64,000 nt of DNA from Manis javanica (lineage: Eukaryota; Chordata; Mammalia; Pholidota; Manidae), in contig NC_133167.1 of NCBI RefSeq assembly GCF_040802235.1, positions 97,822,001-97,886,000 on the forward strand, in the 5' to 3' direction. Below, piece by piece: positions 1-11,934 of this stretch. The number at the start of each line of letters is the position of its first letter. Position 1 is the stretch's first letter. Below the pieces are notes generated by a model. The model worked only from the letters and a program-made list of their open reading frames with translations. It had not been told where the DNA came from and did no database searches. The position numbers and the translations under genes were made by a program.

Positions 1-1200
1 GATACTGAAAATGGTCAGAGGGTGGTAAGGCACTGTTGACCTCCTCTGCAACAGATTGGTGGGGGATAATTTTTGGTCAAGTTATACTGGAATCAGCAGG
101 CTCAACCAGACAATACATGAAAAGGGCAAACAGGGCCTATGGTCATTCAATGAACAACTGAATACCTTACCGCAGGCATTGGGATGGCAATGATGAATAA
201 GATAGACACCTGCCCTACTCTGCAGACGTGTTACAGTGGGCTTAGCTGATGAGTGCAGGCATATCCTGTCCTGAAATCAGTGTTCTTACCCAGGAAGTTC
301 AAGGCACAACAGGAGTCCACTGGGGGAGTACCTACCCTCTTTAGCACTAACCAAAAATCTTCCCCTACAGGGAAATAGGGATCTCTTCCAGTGAACTTCA
401 GGAAGTTCCCTTTAGGTTGATGTTTTTGGTAAATCCAGGAATGGAGTCTATTTTGCAGTCTGAAACACTCAAAGGTTTGCCTCACAGGAAGGGCACTGGC
501 TGAGATGCACCAGGTGGTGCAACTGCCCTGAGCTGGCATTCCTGGAACTTGTAGAAATGTCCTTGATGCAGAGACAGTGAAACCCCATCTCTGGCACTGG
601 TCTTTTGTCACAGTGGAAGCAGCCTGTGATGTGTTAGCTTGGGAAGCTTAGATGTAGGCTCACTGCTGAACTCCCACCATCCTCCTTTCCTTCTGCTCTT
701 TGTGATTATCTGTATCTTCTATCCTGTATCAACTGCTGCTTTTGGCTTTGAATTCTTCTGTTATTAGGAACTCAAAATGGGAAAATTTGATGTTTTTTAC
801 TTGTCATTATCTCCCTAAAAAATACGTAAGGATGAGGGTCGAATAACACAAAGTATAGAAGTAGAGAGAGAGAGATCCAGCAGCAGGGCCAAAGCAAAGG
901 AACGTATGGAGGGTGGTCAGCCACTCTGATGGAGACTCCCGCATTTATCATCTTCGGGACTTCAATGGGTTTTGCCAACTTAAAAATGCCCCTCTTCTCT
1001 CTGTGCTGACAATGATGTGCAGCAAGCAGAGTCTGCCAAAAATGAGACTTGTTTTAAAAAAATTGAAGTTCTAACCTGGATCCTTCTGAGATGGCAGATT
1101 ATGAAAAATGGATTTGAAAAATGGACACCTATTGTGAAAACTCGCATTTGGGTGATAACAGAATACATGAAAGCCAGTCAACACTTTGGTGTCTTCCATT
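1..1200. other. Unassigned unique sequence
   Basis: I recognise no gene here. A 126-codon minus-strand frame (231-611) has no domain, signal peptide or repeat and looks like a chance frame. Bases around 165-230 weakly resemble the reverse complement of an L2 3' end, but too briefly to call. A short GA run lies near 864-875. Confidence 0.6.
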
Positions 1201-1209
1201 TACCACAGG

Positions 1210-1592
1210 GTAGCCGCCTGCCAGGTGAAAAATAACGAACTGCAAGATATTCTTGTGGTGATGGAACTATTCAGTATCTTTGACTGTGTTAGTGGATACA
1301 TAAACCTACTCTGGTGGTAAATTATATCAAATTTAATAAACACACACATGCATGCACACACGCCATGCACACCCACCCACACACACACATGAGTACAACT
1401 CTAACTAGAGAAATCCCAATAAGATTACTAGATTATATAATGTCAATTTCCTAGTTGTGACACTATGTTGTAGTTTTACAACATGCTGCCATTGGAACAA
1501 AGTGGGAAAAGTATACAAAAGATCTCTTATTATTTCTTATGACTGTGTATAAATCTATAATTACCTCAATAAAAATTGCAATTAAAAAAAGA
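1210..1592 (+). mobile_element. L1M (L1MC/L1MD-like) 3' end
   Basis: The 3' UTR tail of an ancient L1 in sense orientation. In order it has the L1M 'ATTCTTGTGGTGATGGAACT' block, a CA-rich stretch, the segment around 1480-1530 (CATGCTGCCATTGGAACAAA) typical of L1M 3' ends, then 'TTATTATTTCTTATGACTGT', an AATAAA hexamer near 1569 and a short A-rich tail ending about 1590. It is heavily diverged and carries no ORF2 sequence. Confidence 0.8.
1341..1391. repeat. Imperfect CA microsatellite inside the L1M tail
   Basis: A CA-rich tract broken by TG, GC and CC interruptions. L1M 3' ends often carry a CA stretch at this position, so it probably grew from the element itself. Confidence 0.8.
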
Positions 1593-2111
1593 CACAGTGA
1601 GATGGCTATCTGATCTCAGCATTATATCATGATGACTTTTGCTTCTGAGAAAGATAATTCAGAGAAAGAAAATCACTCTAAAAATTAGGGCATAAGAATA
1701 GAATTGCAAAGAAAAAACATCTCTGGAAATTTTAGCCAACTAATTTGCTTATAAGGACAATTATATCTTCATCTAACAATTTCTTAGAAGGAGGTTTGGT
1801 GTAGAAGTTTCCAAGTAATACAAGCAGTTTGGAAATAATGCATAAAGATGCACTTCCAGTAAATTTTTAAATGACGTGACATGCATTTTCATATGTGAGA
1901 AGACTAAAGGAAAATTGTTAGGTAGTAGGTGCTATAGTATAATTACAAGATTATTTAGGGAGCAGAATCTGTATGCATTATTTTAAAAAATCTATAAAAG
2001 ATGAGTTCTTTCCCTAACATATAGAATGTAACCTGAACACACCAAATCAAGTAACAAATCAAGTAATAAATACACTAAGCTTGGCATTCTAGGTCATTGT
2101 TTGCCATTTGA
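1593..2111. other. Unassigned AT-rich sequence
   Basis: No reading frame, repeat family or RNA gene recognised. A small local direct repeat of 'AAATCAAGTAA' occurs near 2044-2066. Confidence 0.5.
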
Positions 2112-2144
<33 letters not shown>

Positions 2145-2150
2145 TGTGTG
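2112..2150. repeat. (GT)n microsatellite
   Basis: About 19 GT units with one A interruption near 2138. Likely polymorphic. Confidence 0.95.
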
Positions 2151-2639
2151 ACCCTGGTGGGCCACATACTCAGTCTAACTATGTTTCCTTAGTTTAAAGC
2201 ACTCTCTGAATTTTTCTTTTGAAAATGCCTTTGAAGTCTATAACACATTAACTTGGATATCATCAGGGAAGGGATGTGTTTGTGTTTTGAGGAGGGTGAA
2301 ATACTCAAAATCTATCAAGTTAAGTCTGGTAAATAAAATGGTAGATGAGATTGATCATTTTTTATTGGATCAATAACAAGGGGTTACTGTAAGGCAACAC
2401 ATTTGCTTATCTTCTGTGGTTTATTTATTGATTCTAATAAAAGAAAGAAATGTTTAGAGCGCAAAGGGATAAGCATATATGACACTCATTTATTTGGTTA
2501 TGTTTATCACAAAGCCATTTTTATGACTCTGTGGACAAACCTTATACATGATATGATTAGATACACAGGGTATCAACCAGTTAATCAAGACACATTGGTT
2601 GAATATCCACTGTGGGTAAAATTGCAATATTTCCAGAAT
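2151..2639. other. Unassigned sequence
   Basis: A 104-codon plus-strand frame (2403-2717) crosses it, but the frame has no recognisable domain and runs into the LTR-like block downstream. No other feature seen. Confidence 0.5.
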
Positions 2640-2925
2640 CTCTTGCCTGGCCTTAGTGCATCTCCATATCAGTGTTTCCAAGGGGTGGAGAGAAGTAGTC
2701 CATCTCCATATCAGTAGGTAATTAGAAGGGGGAGCAGGCATATCTGGATGGGAGAGGTTGGGTGTAGTCTGTTTTTGCAGCCAGGTAGCAAGAGACACGG
2801 GTGAGCAGAAGTGGACGACTGCTTGTAAGCAATAAATGGGTTTTTCCTACTTTATTTTTCCCTTTGGCTGATTTTGGTTTCAAAGGTATTTTTTCCCCTA
2901 GGCTGGGTTACACCTACTATGTTCC
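2640..2925 (+). mobile_element. Possible solo LTR (ERV-like), family unknown
   Basis: The block has the layout of the 3' half of a retroviral LTR. A G-rich stretch (2725-2820) leads to an AATAAA hexamer at about 2830, followed by a T-rich U5-like stretch (2837-2900). No gag, pol or env sequence flanks it. Boundaries and target-site duplication are unclear; a unique 3' UTR-like sequence is the alternative. Confidence 0.35.
2659..2715. repeat. 15-bp direct repeat, period 42
   Basis: CATCTCCATATCAGT occurs at 2659-2673 and again at 2701-2715, without mismatch. The spacer is GGGGTGGAG-like. It may be a two-copy minisatellite in the U3 of the LTR-like block. Confidence 0.8.
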
Positions 2926-3149
2926 AAACGATGAAGGAATAAAAAAAAAGTATTGGATACATTTTCAACCCAATGACACAATGTTTTATTTTAATTCCAT
3001 ATGTTTTATTTTAAGCCTATACTTAATTACTGATGGAAAGACGTATACTACTCTTGACCTATTATTGAGAGACTGGTGATTTCTACATCCTGGACTGTGC
3101 ACGGGACAAGCATCATGACTAATTTTTCCTGTCTATGATGAAAAATGCT
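2926..3149. other. Unassigned sequence
   Basis: Short gap between two LTR-like blocks. A 92-codon frame (2801-3079) overlaps it and has no recognisable domain. Confidence 0.5.
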
Positions 3150-3665
3150 GAGATATAAACAGTATATTAAGAACAGGAGAGACTCCATCTTAAGGCTAAG
3201 ATTCCATTTTAAAAACCAAGGAGTTAGGAGGTAATATTCCTAACATACTTTATGGTAATTAGCCAACAAGGGACCCTACGGTAAGGCAGGGTGAACAGTC
3301 CTAAATGATATGTTTCCAGTGCTTGAGGGTAACCACTATCCTGAAGAACAGGATCCATGTGTTGTTTATCTTGCAGAATATCTAGAGGGCGGACTCTGAA
3401 TGATGGCGTAACGTCTCTCACTGAAGACAGACATCATAAGACCACATGTCAAGCCTATGCTCCCTTGGCCCTTTGCCCCATTCTTGAAATCCTTAAAAGA
3501 CACAAATCCTAAGCCTTGACTGTGCCTCCTCTCTGAGGCTGCCTGCACTCCCCTTTCTTCAAGGGTCTACTTTGCCTTAAATAAAACCTTCTTGCTGCTC
3601 AAGCGACTGCATTTTGTCCCTGTGCTCTTCCAAGTCTCTTAGGAGATTAATAAGAGACTCCCTTT
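3150..3665 (+). mobile_element. Solo LTR, ERV1-like (gammaretrovirus-type)
   Basis: The left part has the 'AGGAGAGACTCCATCTTAAG' phrase common near the start of ERV1-class LTRs. A 'CTTAAAAGACAC' stretch near 3492 could stand for a degraded TATA region, and 'AAATAAAACCTTCTTGCTGC' near 3577 is a typical R-region polyadenylation site followed by a U5-like tail. No internal retroviral genes are present, so this is a solitary LTR left by recombination. I could not fix exact TG/CA ends or a target-site duplication. Confidence 0.6.
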
Positions 3666-3689
3666 CCCAGTGATAAGTGTCTTTGTTAC

Positions 3690-4210
3690 TTTGCTATTTC
3701 AATTAGTTTTTCTAGACTTAAACACAAGTCTTCACTCTCTTTGTTCTACTTCAGACAAGTAGGGAAGGGCTGCTGAGAGCTCTGATTTGGGCTTGCAAGT
3801 TTCTGTTGCCTGGGTGACTGGGAAGGGACTGCAGCTGTAAGATCATGCTCCTTAGTAGCCTGCCCCCAAATCTCCTTTCTTTGCTTTGGGAAGTTCTCAG
3901 AACATGATCTCAGTTCATCCAGTGTTCTGCATCTCCCCCCAGATCCTGGGGTGGTAGAGGACTAGTTCTCACACTGTGCAGATTCAAGCAGACACTGGAT
4001 GTCCGGGGACCCTGCCTCCAGGAGTTGGCAAGGGTCCTGCCCTTTGCCAAGTAAGAATTCAATGAACTCCCCCCTCCTCCCTCTGCTCTTCCCTGCTCTC
4101 TACTGCGTGGCTGCTGCCATCCACTATGACTCTTACTTTAATGAATTAATCCTTTGCCTACACTCATCTGACCTGCTCCAGGATTTTAATTTAAAGACCT
4201 ACTGAGGTCA
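3690..4210 (+). mobile_element. Possible second LTR-like block
   Basis: A composition shift to GC-rich sequence ends in 'CTCTCTACTGCGTGGCTGC' and a degraded hexamer (AATGAATTAATCC near 4139), which resembles the R/U5 junction of an ERV LTR. It could belong to the same provirus as the preceding LTR or be unrelated unique sequence. No retroviral coding sequence is visible. Confidence 0.3.
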
Positions 4211-5399
4211 ACAGATCAGAAAGAAAAATGAAAACAAAAACAAAACCAGTATATCAGTATAAAACACTGCACACGTAGAAAAAAGTTCCAAACAGAAATA
4301 TTTAGGCTACAGTTATCACAAATGGAAGCCTCCTTTTTAGAGAGAAAGAATACACAGTAAAGACAGCTAGATGTGGTAAAAAAAAAAAAAAAAAAGAGAA
4401 GTGAAAAAAACAAAAAGAATCGGAATAAATTGTAATTCTTAGTTTTCATGTAACTTTCTCTCTTGGTTTTGCTCGGTTCAGTTCCACGATAAAATTTTTC
4501 CTGTTATTCTTCTGGTGAGCCTTGTAATTAGGAAAAAAACGCAAAACTGATCCCCCCTTTGCTATGATTTGGTTGAGTAACCTTATTTTTGGATTCAGTC
4601 AGCATGAATATAAGGCTTATATTCAAATCAAGCTTATAAAATAAAATATTCTTTCTTTCAGATTCGACTCTGTAGCTTCTAGCTCTCATCAGATGTCAAC
4701 ATGAATTCAGTTAGTGGATACAAAGCTTATTCTTTACATGAGAAAGAAAGCATTGTTTTCTTATAAATGAGTAGAAACTGCTGAAAGATGGGGCTCCAGT
4801 TCACTCTTTTATCTAGAGTTCCTGGGAGAGTCAGGGTGCTAAGAGATACTATCCATCCTTCCCCCAGATATTTTTTAAGATCCCTAGGTCTCCCATGTGC
4901 TGGAAGGTGAGAGAAGATTTAAAGTCTTTCTGAGAATGATTCCTCACATTACTGTGGTTTTCTATTACTAATACAGTACTTACTTTCCCAACATCTGTGA
5001 CACAGTTTTTTTCCCCTCCGAGGTAATAAACACAGGTAACTCCTCTTAAGAAACAGAATAGTTAAGCATAAGATAAGTACCAGATTGTTTACACTTAGCT
5101 CCAAGCAGTTCAAATTATTCTTTCTCTGATACACCTTTTGTTTTTCTAAGAAAAGTGCACCTCTATGTTTACTAAGACTAAAAAAATTCAACTTTGGAGA
5201 AGGAATGAAGCATTTCAGCCACTATACCTTTGTTATTAGTTGTTATTTGTAACCAGGAGCTTTGATTTTCTCTCTGGGTCTGCCTATGGTCAAATGTGCC
5301 ATGGTCTCTCTCCGGAAGCTGCACAAGAAGGAATGAATAAATCCCTTTGGCAGTAGAGTTCTTTCAGTATGTGGAATGCAGGCTCCACGAGAAATGAGG
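4211..5399. other. Unassigned sequence
   Basis: Contains a 19-nt A run (4378-4396). No gene, RNA or recognised repeat otherwise. Minus-strand frames here are low-complexity (poly-F) or chance. Confidence 0.5.
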
Positions 5400-5498
5400 T
5401 TTCCCTCTTTTGTGTGCTGTTCTATCCTGGCACCTAGAATAATACTTGGTACCCAGTAGACTCTCGGCAAGTATTTGAGTAATGAATGAGTGAATCCT
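5400..5498 (+). mobile_element. L2 3'-end fragment
   Basis: Matches the L2 tail layout: 'CCTGGCACCTAGAATAATAC', then 'TTGGTACCCAGTAGACTCTC', then 'TTTGAGTAATGAATGAGTGA'. Short and diverged. Confidence 0.65.
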
Positions 5499-7299
5499 TA
5501 AGAAAAACTGTAGGATGTGGGTGTATTGGACTTGGCTCTCAGTGACCTTCACGCCGGTAGGAAATGTTTACAGTGAATTGCACCGATGCCTTCCTATTCA
5601 TCCATCCTAAGAAGAGCTTGCCTTACTTTCTTCCAGACTCGGCTCCTGAGGGAGCAGAACCTATAGTTCTTCAAGGGGACGTAGTGAGAATCTGGAAGGC
5701 CTTGGAGTGACTGCCCTGGCCCCAGTCAGCAGAGGGGCCATTTCCAGGGCCACGTGGCTGGCTGGGCTGTGTGTTGGCCCGTGTGGAAGCCTTTCTCAGA
5801 CGCATCAAATGTATGCCTACATATTTTAATTTTGAACGCCATAGACCTGGTTACTAAAGCATGAAATAGCAAATGATGATATTTTAGAATTCTTATTTCA
5901 TCACAAAAACCCAAAGTATATGAAGATATGTTGGAATGTGTAAAGAAAAGCTAAGAAAGCAGATTTTCTGATAAGACCAGTATGTGACTTGTATAACAGC
6001 TCTGAATTACTGTCTGAAGGATGGAATGCTGACAGTTCCTTCTTTCTTACTTGTGATCGCTAGGATTTTATTTCTCCATATAAAGGTTCATTTCTGAGTC
6101 AATCTTAAGATGAGAAAATACTCTGAAGAATTATACATGATGTGGAGTACATCTTCCTTGTTATCAGTGGGGCTTCCACTGCTTACAGGGTGGATGGAGA
6201 CAATGCCTGTGTCTTTGGACATAATAGCTTTTGACAGATAGACTGAAATAATTCCTTTTTAGCCATGCAGTTGTCTGTAAATCTGCTTAGTTAGTCATCC
6301 AAAGTGATGACATTTAAGATATAGTTGATACACTGTTTATCTTAAAGAAACATTTTAAAATTAAATCTTCAGACGTGTGCAATATTTTATCTTTTCATTT
6401 TAATAATATCCAAATGTGCTTTTTGGTTGCTTTTGTGAAGCAAAAAACACATGTGTGTTTCTTCATAAATCAGTCAGGTAGTTTTGAAAATATAGTACAT
6501 TTCAAATATGTAGCAAAGACCCTCAAAACACAATTATTAAAGCAGCATGAGGAGTTGAGTTTGCTTCAGTGTTAGATTTTTAAAAGGCTTCACTATTATG
6601 TAACGAAGACAGAAATACACCATAGGAGTCTCTGGTTATGTGCCAAGACCTTTTCCTCGTTTATTATTTTAGATTCTATTATTTCTATCTGATAGAATGG
6701 AACATATACATTTATCCTGTTGGGTCAAAGTATAAGAAAATACATTTCCCATGAAGAATATTTTTGACTCTTCATATCAATATGCTGGCACATGTCCTCA
6801 AAATTTCTAATTATGACTGTAAGAAATTTTCATGTACTTCATATGATTACACTTGTGTTCTTTGCTTGATTCATAAATAATGTGAGACCTCCTTTACATA
6901 GGTGGAAATAAACATGTAACTTTAAAGTTATTTCAAAATACACACCAAATCCATCACTTTGTTCTGTCAGTTTTATCTCTAATTAATTCTTAGAGTCTTC
7001 GTTTATTTTCATTCCAGCCCCTATCACTCCAGATCATGATCTTCTCTTTATTATCTGAAGTACTGGTTTAGAATCCCCTCCCCAAAGCCCAGGCATAGTT
7101 AATGATGGAGGAAAACACCTTATGTAAAAAAGCAGGAGTCCAAATTGAATATTCACATCAGTCATGATGGAAACACACCAAAATGTTAACAAAGATAAAA
7201 TTAGGAGTGCTACTTATTTTTCTCTTTCATGCTTTTTAGTATTTCCCAAATGTTCTACAATAAGCATGAATTATTTTTGAAAGAATTTATCAAGCTGCA
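5499..7299. other. Unassigned AT-rich sequence
   Basis: No coding frame, RNA gene or identifiable repeat. Bases 7200-7290 have an L1M-like flavour but are too diverged to call. Confidence 0.5.
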
Positions 7300-7470
7300 T
7301 TCTCATTTAAAAAATTTCAAGCAATACAGAAAGGTTAAGATGAGAACAAACACCATCTAAAATCCTACTACTTCAAGCTACAATCACCAAATTAGATGAA
7401 CATAATGCCAAGCCTCCCTCTGCACACACACTCACACAGACACACTCACACACACATATGCACACACAGA
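7300..7470 (-). mobile_element. Ancient L1M 3'-region fragment (antisense), tentative
   Basis: The phrase 'TCAAGCAATACAGAAAGGTT', followed by 'CTACTACTTCAAGCTACAATC' and a CA-rich run (7424-7467), matches the order seen in antisense L1M/L1ME 3' regions. Family assignment is uncertain. Confidence 0.4.
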
Positions 7471-8339
7471 GGACAAAGGGCAGCTCACCAACTAGACAGG
7501 CAAAAAATAAAATTTTGAAATTTAGGATCAAACTATGCATGTTTTGTTAAAAAGGACTAAAACTTCTATTACTTTAATAATCTGAATCCCCCCAAATTAA
7601 GCCTTGTTAAAAGTGCAAAGTGTGAGCTAGTGAAACAGAAATGTCACACAACTATACTTTTGTATATTATGGATTTAGATATGTGCTACATCAAGTTATG
7701 TTCCAGTTCTCCACCACCCACCTTGCTCCTAACGCCCCATCATGCGTGTGAATTAGGAAGAAACACAGCTGACATCTTAATGGTTTAAAGACAATATGGC
7801 TTATTGGGAAGGAGAAAAAGTGACTTGTCCACCTCGGTGGTGAGTTCTCTATAGAAACATGTCGGCTTCTTTCTTCTCAATTTTCCTGGATAATTTTTAT
7901 ATTTAGTCACCAACCAGTGGGCTAGACCCCCTTTCTTCCCAAATACACTGAATGTTTTATGTAAACCTTTCTGAAAAACAAAAATGACCAAAAAAAAAGA
8001 ATGAAATCTGAGACTTTAAATTATAAAGACCAGACAAGATAAGTGGAGAGTAAACAAGGGAATTTACAGCTTAAAGATTTCTGGATTCAGTAGCCTGTGG
8101 ATTGATAAACCTTAAAGAAAATGAACCAGATATACTGAGAACCTGTTAACAGGACAGTTGGTAGAAATTCACCCTCTTTTCTTTTTACTTGTTAGTTGAT
8201 TTTCCTGGGACTTGCCCAGAACCACTTCCCCACCCCCTGAAAGTCAAGAACACTTGGCTTCATTTGCTGCTAGATGTTAGCTGGAGCAGAGTCTTTGCTG
8301 ATGGACAAAAACGCAAGCTTTTTCTGCAAACTAGTATCA
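7471..8339. other. Unassigned sequence
   Basis: Nothing recognised beyond a 68-codon chance minus-strand frame at 7785-7991. Confidence 0.5.
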
Positions 8340-8485
8340 AGTATGACTCTGAATATGCCACTTGACCTCATTGCACCCTCGTTTGCCACTCTGTAATGCA
8401 GAAACAATAAAATCTCCCTCTGAGACATGACTTATGTGAGAATCTGTGTTACAGTAGGTACTTGACAAAAACTCATTCTCTTTCC
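8340..8485 (+). mobile_element. MIR SINE relic
   Basis: Follows the MIR core in sense: 'GACTCTGAATATGCCACTTG', a degraded 'CTCATTTGTAAAATG'-like part ('CTCTGTAATGCAGAAACAAT'), then 'TACAGTAGGTACTTGACAAA', equivalent to the MIR 3' tail. Strongly diverged. Confidence 0.5.
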
Positions 8486-9489
8486 TGCCTTTGATCATCT
8501 AATGTAGAGGTTTTTTGGGGGCTGGGGTGGAGGAGGAAGGGCCTTGTATGTTTCAAAAGTCTCAGAAGTAACTTATAACTGAGTTAAAAGTCAGATCTAA
8601 CATTTTAAGTTGTCAGTGTTAATCCATTTATATTTTAAGAGGTATTACTTGGTTCTTTTCAAAAATCAGCCACTGTAAAAAAATAGTACTTTATTCCTAG
8701 TTCATGATTTCAATTTCTTTTTTAAATAATTAAAACTACCTATTTTATATCTCATATTTCTAGTATCTGAAGTCTTTAGTGGTTTAATTCTGCTGTTGGC
8801 TGTTTCTGCTAACTCTTAAATATAGTTCTTTGTATTTTGTATTGAGCTGATTTCAAATGCCTGGGTTTTATGTGCAAGAATCTTGCAAAGTTTATGGTGA
8901 GGGTGCATCCTTCTGCAGAGGATTTGTGTTTGTGTGTTTTGGGCATTCCAAGGTATAACCAGCCCAGGGTTACTTAAAATAGGTCCTTGTTTGAGCTTTC
9001 TTGAACCTTTTAGGTAGTGTCATTTTAAACCCTGTCTTTGAAGTATGTCAGCCCTGTGGTTATTATCAAGGAAAACTATTTTTGTTAGTCCAGGCCAAGA
9101 ATGTCATTTGCCTTTGTCCCCTCTTTTTCTCAATGGATGGACATGTGTTTTAAATTCACTTTGTGGACCCTGGTTTTATTTGTAGATCTTAATTTTAACT
9201 CCTTCTTGGGGTTGACCTCATGCCTTGCCTACTGTCCCCTGTACATAAAAAGCTCAAGCCTCCAGGCCCAGAGGTTGGCGCAAATGCCTGCTCACACCAC
9301 CACTGCAATGACAGCTTACCACCCTGTATTTCCCTTTCTGGCTCCTGAAAATTCCTACCCCATTAAAGTTATATTATGATTTCTAGCTCAGTTATATATT
9401 TAAAATAATTTTTTAATATTTCTTTATTATTTCTGTATGTTTTATATGATGAAACTTTTCCAGAACATATATTGTATTATCAAAAATGG
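8486..9489. other. Unassigned sequence
   Basis: A 92-codon plus-strand frame (9101-9379) has no recognisable domain. No repeat family identified. Confidence 0.5.
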
Positions 9490-9631
9490 AACACATAACA
9501 TGCTCTTAATTGGTCTCCCCTGCTACTCTGGCCTCTTTGCAATCCATTCTGCACCCATTAGGTAATGTGATGTTAAAATGCAGATATGATCATGTCACTT
9601 TTTTGGTAAAAATCCTTCAATAGCTTCCTAT
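9490..9631 (+). mobile_element. L2 fragment, left part of a split copy
   Basis: Shows the L2 3' region order: 'AATTGGTCTCCCCTGCTACT', 'CAATCCATTCTGCACCC', 'AGATATGATCATGTCACTTT', and 'CCTTCAATAGCTTCCTATTG'. It stops exactly where the MLT1 LTR begins and resumes at about 10165, so the LTR landed in a pre-existing L2. Confidence 0.75.
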
Positions 9632-10035
9632 TGTGGCTTGAGTGATATTCTTCCTGGTGCCTCTGACTGTGACCTTATTTGGAAATAGGATCTTTGCAGG
9701 TGTAATTAAGATAAAATGAGACTGTGCTGTATTAGGGTGGGCCCTCCTGCATGGATTGGTATCTTCAGAAGAGGGTGATTTGAAGACAGAAACAGAGACA
9801 CACAGGGAGATGCCATGTGATGACTGGAATTACGTAGCCACAAGCCAAGGACTGCCAGCAACTATCAGGAGCTAGAAGAAGGGCACAGGGCAGTTCCCCC
9901 AAGTCGGGGACAACCCTGTCTTCAGCTTGATTTCAGATTTCTGGCCTCAGACTGTGAGAGAATAGGTTTCTGATGTTTTAAGCCTCTCAGTTTATGGTGG
10001 TAATGTGTTATGATCGCCCCCAGGAAACTCACACA
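9632..10035 (+). mobile_element. MLT1-type solo LTR (ERVL-MaLR)
   Basis: Sense MaLR LTR with the diagnostic phrases 'TGACCTTATTTGGAAATAGG', 'TCTTTGCAGGTGTAATTAAG', 'TAGGGTGGGCCCTCCTGCAT', 'AGACTGTGAGAGAATAG' and 'GTGTTATGATCGCCCCCAGG'. It begins TG and ends CA as LTRs do. The usual AATAAATTTCTG near the 3' end is mutated to GAATAGGTTTCTG. No clear target-site duplication remains. Confidence 0.85.
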
Positions 10036-10160
10036 GTGGTAAGCAGATGGACCAATGAAAACTAGGACAGCAGAGCAGAGACAACTGAAAACAAGCATTT
10101 GCAGAGGTGAGGCCTGGAAACAAGCTGACTGATGTTACAGACATTCATCCTCTAACTGTG
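10036..10160. other. Unassigned 125-bp block between MLT1 and resumed L2
   Basis: This sequence lies between the LTR end and the point where L2 similarity resumes, and belongs to neither as far as I can tell. It may be leftover MaLR internal sequence, another insertion, or diverged L2. Confidence 0.4.
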
Positions 10161-10622
10161 CAACACTGAAGATCCTTAGTGTGGTCTGTGAGGCCGTTAC
10201 GATCTTCCCTGCTTTACTTTTCCAGTGTCCTGTTGCCTCAGTTGTTCTCACTGGCCTTGTTACGGCTCCTTGGACAAGCCAACCTCTGTTCTGGCTTGGG
10301 GATTTTGTATATGCTGCTCTAGCAGCCTACAAAACTCTTTCTCCTGTATTTTGCCTGGTACAATGTCACTCCTTGAAGACCCCTCCATAATACTCCCCCC
10401 ATCAGCCATCTGAATGCCTTCAGTTACATCCTCTCATGCAGTTTTCTCCCTTTCCTTGCACTTACCAGAGTGTGACTAGAATATGTATGTTTTTTGTATG
10501 ATTTTTTAAAAATGTCTGTCTGCCCCACTAGACTATATGCTCCATTAGGCAGCAGCCAGGTCTATTTCCCTAGCTACCAGCACAGTGATTGGTATGCAAT
10601 CAGTATTTTTGAATGAATGAAA
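10161..10622 (+). mobile_element. L2 3' end, right part of the split copy
   Basis: Continues the L2 3' region: 'CCTTAGTGTGGTCTGTGAGG', 'TTTTGTATATGCTGCTCTAG', 'CTGCCCCACTAGACTATATG', 'CAGCACAGTGATTGGTATGC' and a final 'TTTTTGAATGAATGAA'. This is one of the best-preserved L2 tails in the window. Two overlapping frames here (10181-10413) are accidental. Confidence 0.85.
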
Positions 10623-11934
10623 GTATGTTTTAAGACTTGTAGCTAGATGGATGGACACAAAGGGAAAAATGCCAATTTTTCAAATTGTTCTTATTAGGGT
10701 CATAGTATTAGGCAAATGGTTTCAATCATTTTCACTTACTTTGTTATTTTGACAGGTTAATTATAAGTGTCATTGTATTAAAAGAGCAACCACTCTTTGT
10801 CCACTCAACATCACATTTTGAAATGTATTTGAGATGCCATATATTAGCACAATTAGCATTTTTATCAGTTGCTTATAACAAGTCTTATTTAGATATTTAA
10901 ACTGAGTTGGTTCCAATCTTCAAACTCAGTATTCTTGATATCAAGATAGCAGAAATACTCACTGAAGTCATTATAAAATGTACTTCCTTTTAAAAAATGA
11001 ATATATATTCATCATTTTGTGCTTCATGATGGGTACTATTTAAGATCGCCCAGGTTTTTCTAGATAGCAATTCTCAAAATTATTTCTAGAATGCAGTTTG
11101 TGAGGCTCACATTATGGAATTCTCCAACTGCCTTGGTTTGGCAGAAGGCCAGCTTACTGGCCCTTAGAGCAGGTTGTGAATTTACCTTTTAAGTGACGTG
11201 TATTTCCTGAGTGTTTTTTCTGTGCTTGTGCTGTGAGACAGTTAAATTATGGAGGGCACAATTCTGTAAATCAAAATATGTCACAAATAAGTGTGGCCTT
11301 AAGACCTAAGGAATGCTGAGAGTATACAACTGAGGTAACGACTACTCCGTGTAGTACAGCCACTCTGTTAAACAGCAACCCACTCAAGCTAAGCCTGGTT
11401 AATAAGTAATCTTTGTAGCTGTTGAAGAATATAAGAAAGTGCATAAGAATACCAGATTTAGAAATCCCACTTTGCTAAAATAACCTCTTGATCTATTCCT
11501 TAAGGAATATCGTGGACAGCCCTAATTGTGCTATATTTTCCAAGTTCTGGAAATGCTATTAAGGCCTAAACTTGCATTGAACAGAACTGATCATTGCTTT
11601 TAATGTAGAAATGATGACAGTAATTTGGGTTGTACCATGGAAATGTGCTGTTGAAATGCATTAGAGGTGTAGATCTAGCTTTAGCTGGTCTGCGTCGAAA
11701 GTTTACTGTTGGACACAGTAGCCCTGTAGGTGGGAGGAGGAAGTACCCATTCAGAATAGGTAGGCAGGTGTGATTTGTGTTGTCTTTCCAGAGATGTCCT
11801 GCTTGATGTAGAGGTGAATCGATATTCAGGAATATGGAGTCCATTACTGTGACTGTGACCTGAGCAGACCTGGGTCCCTCTGTAGCTGTAGGAACATTAG
11901 GAGGTCAGATGATGTCTGGGATCCTCTGATTATC
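10623..11934. other. Unassigned sequence
   Basis: No recognised repeat or gene. Minus-strand frame 11566-11844 (92 codons) lacks recognisable features. Confidence 0.5.

Noticed and set aside
231..611. 126-codon minus-strand frame near the window start
   Set aside because: No recognisable motif and no supporting promoter, splice or polyadenylation signal.
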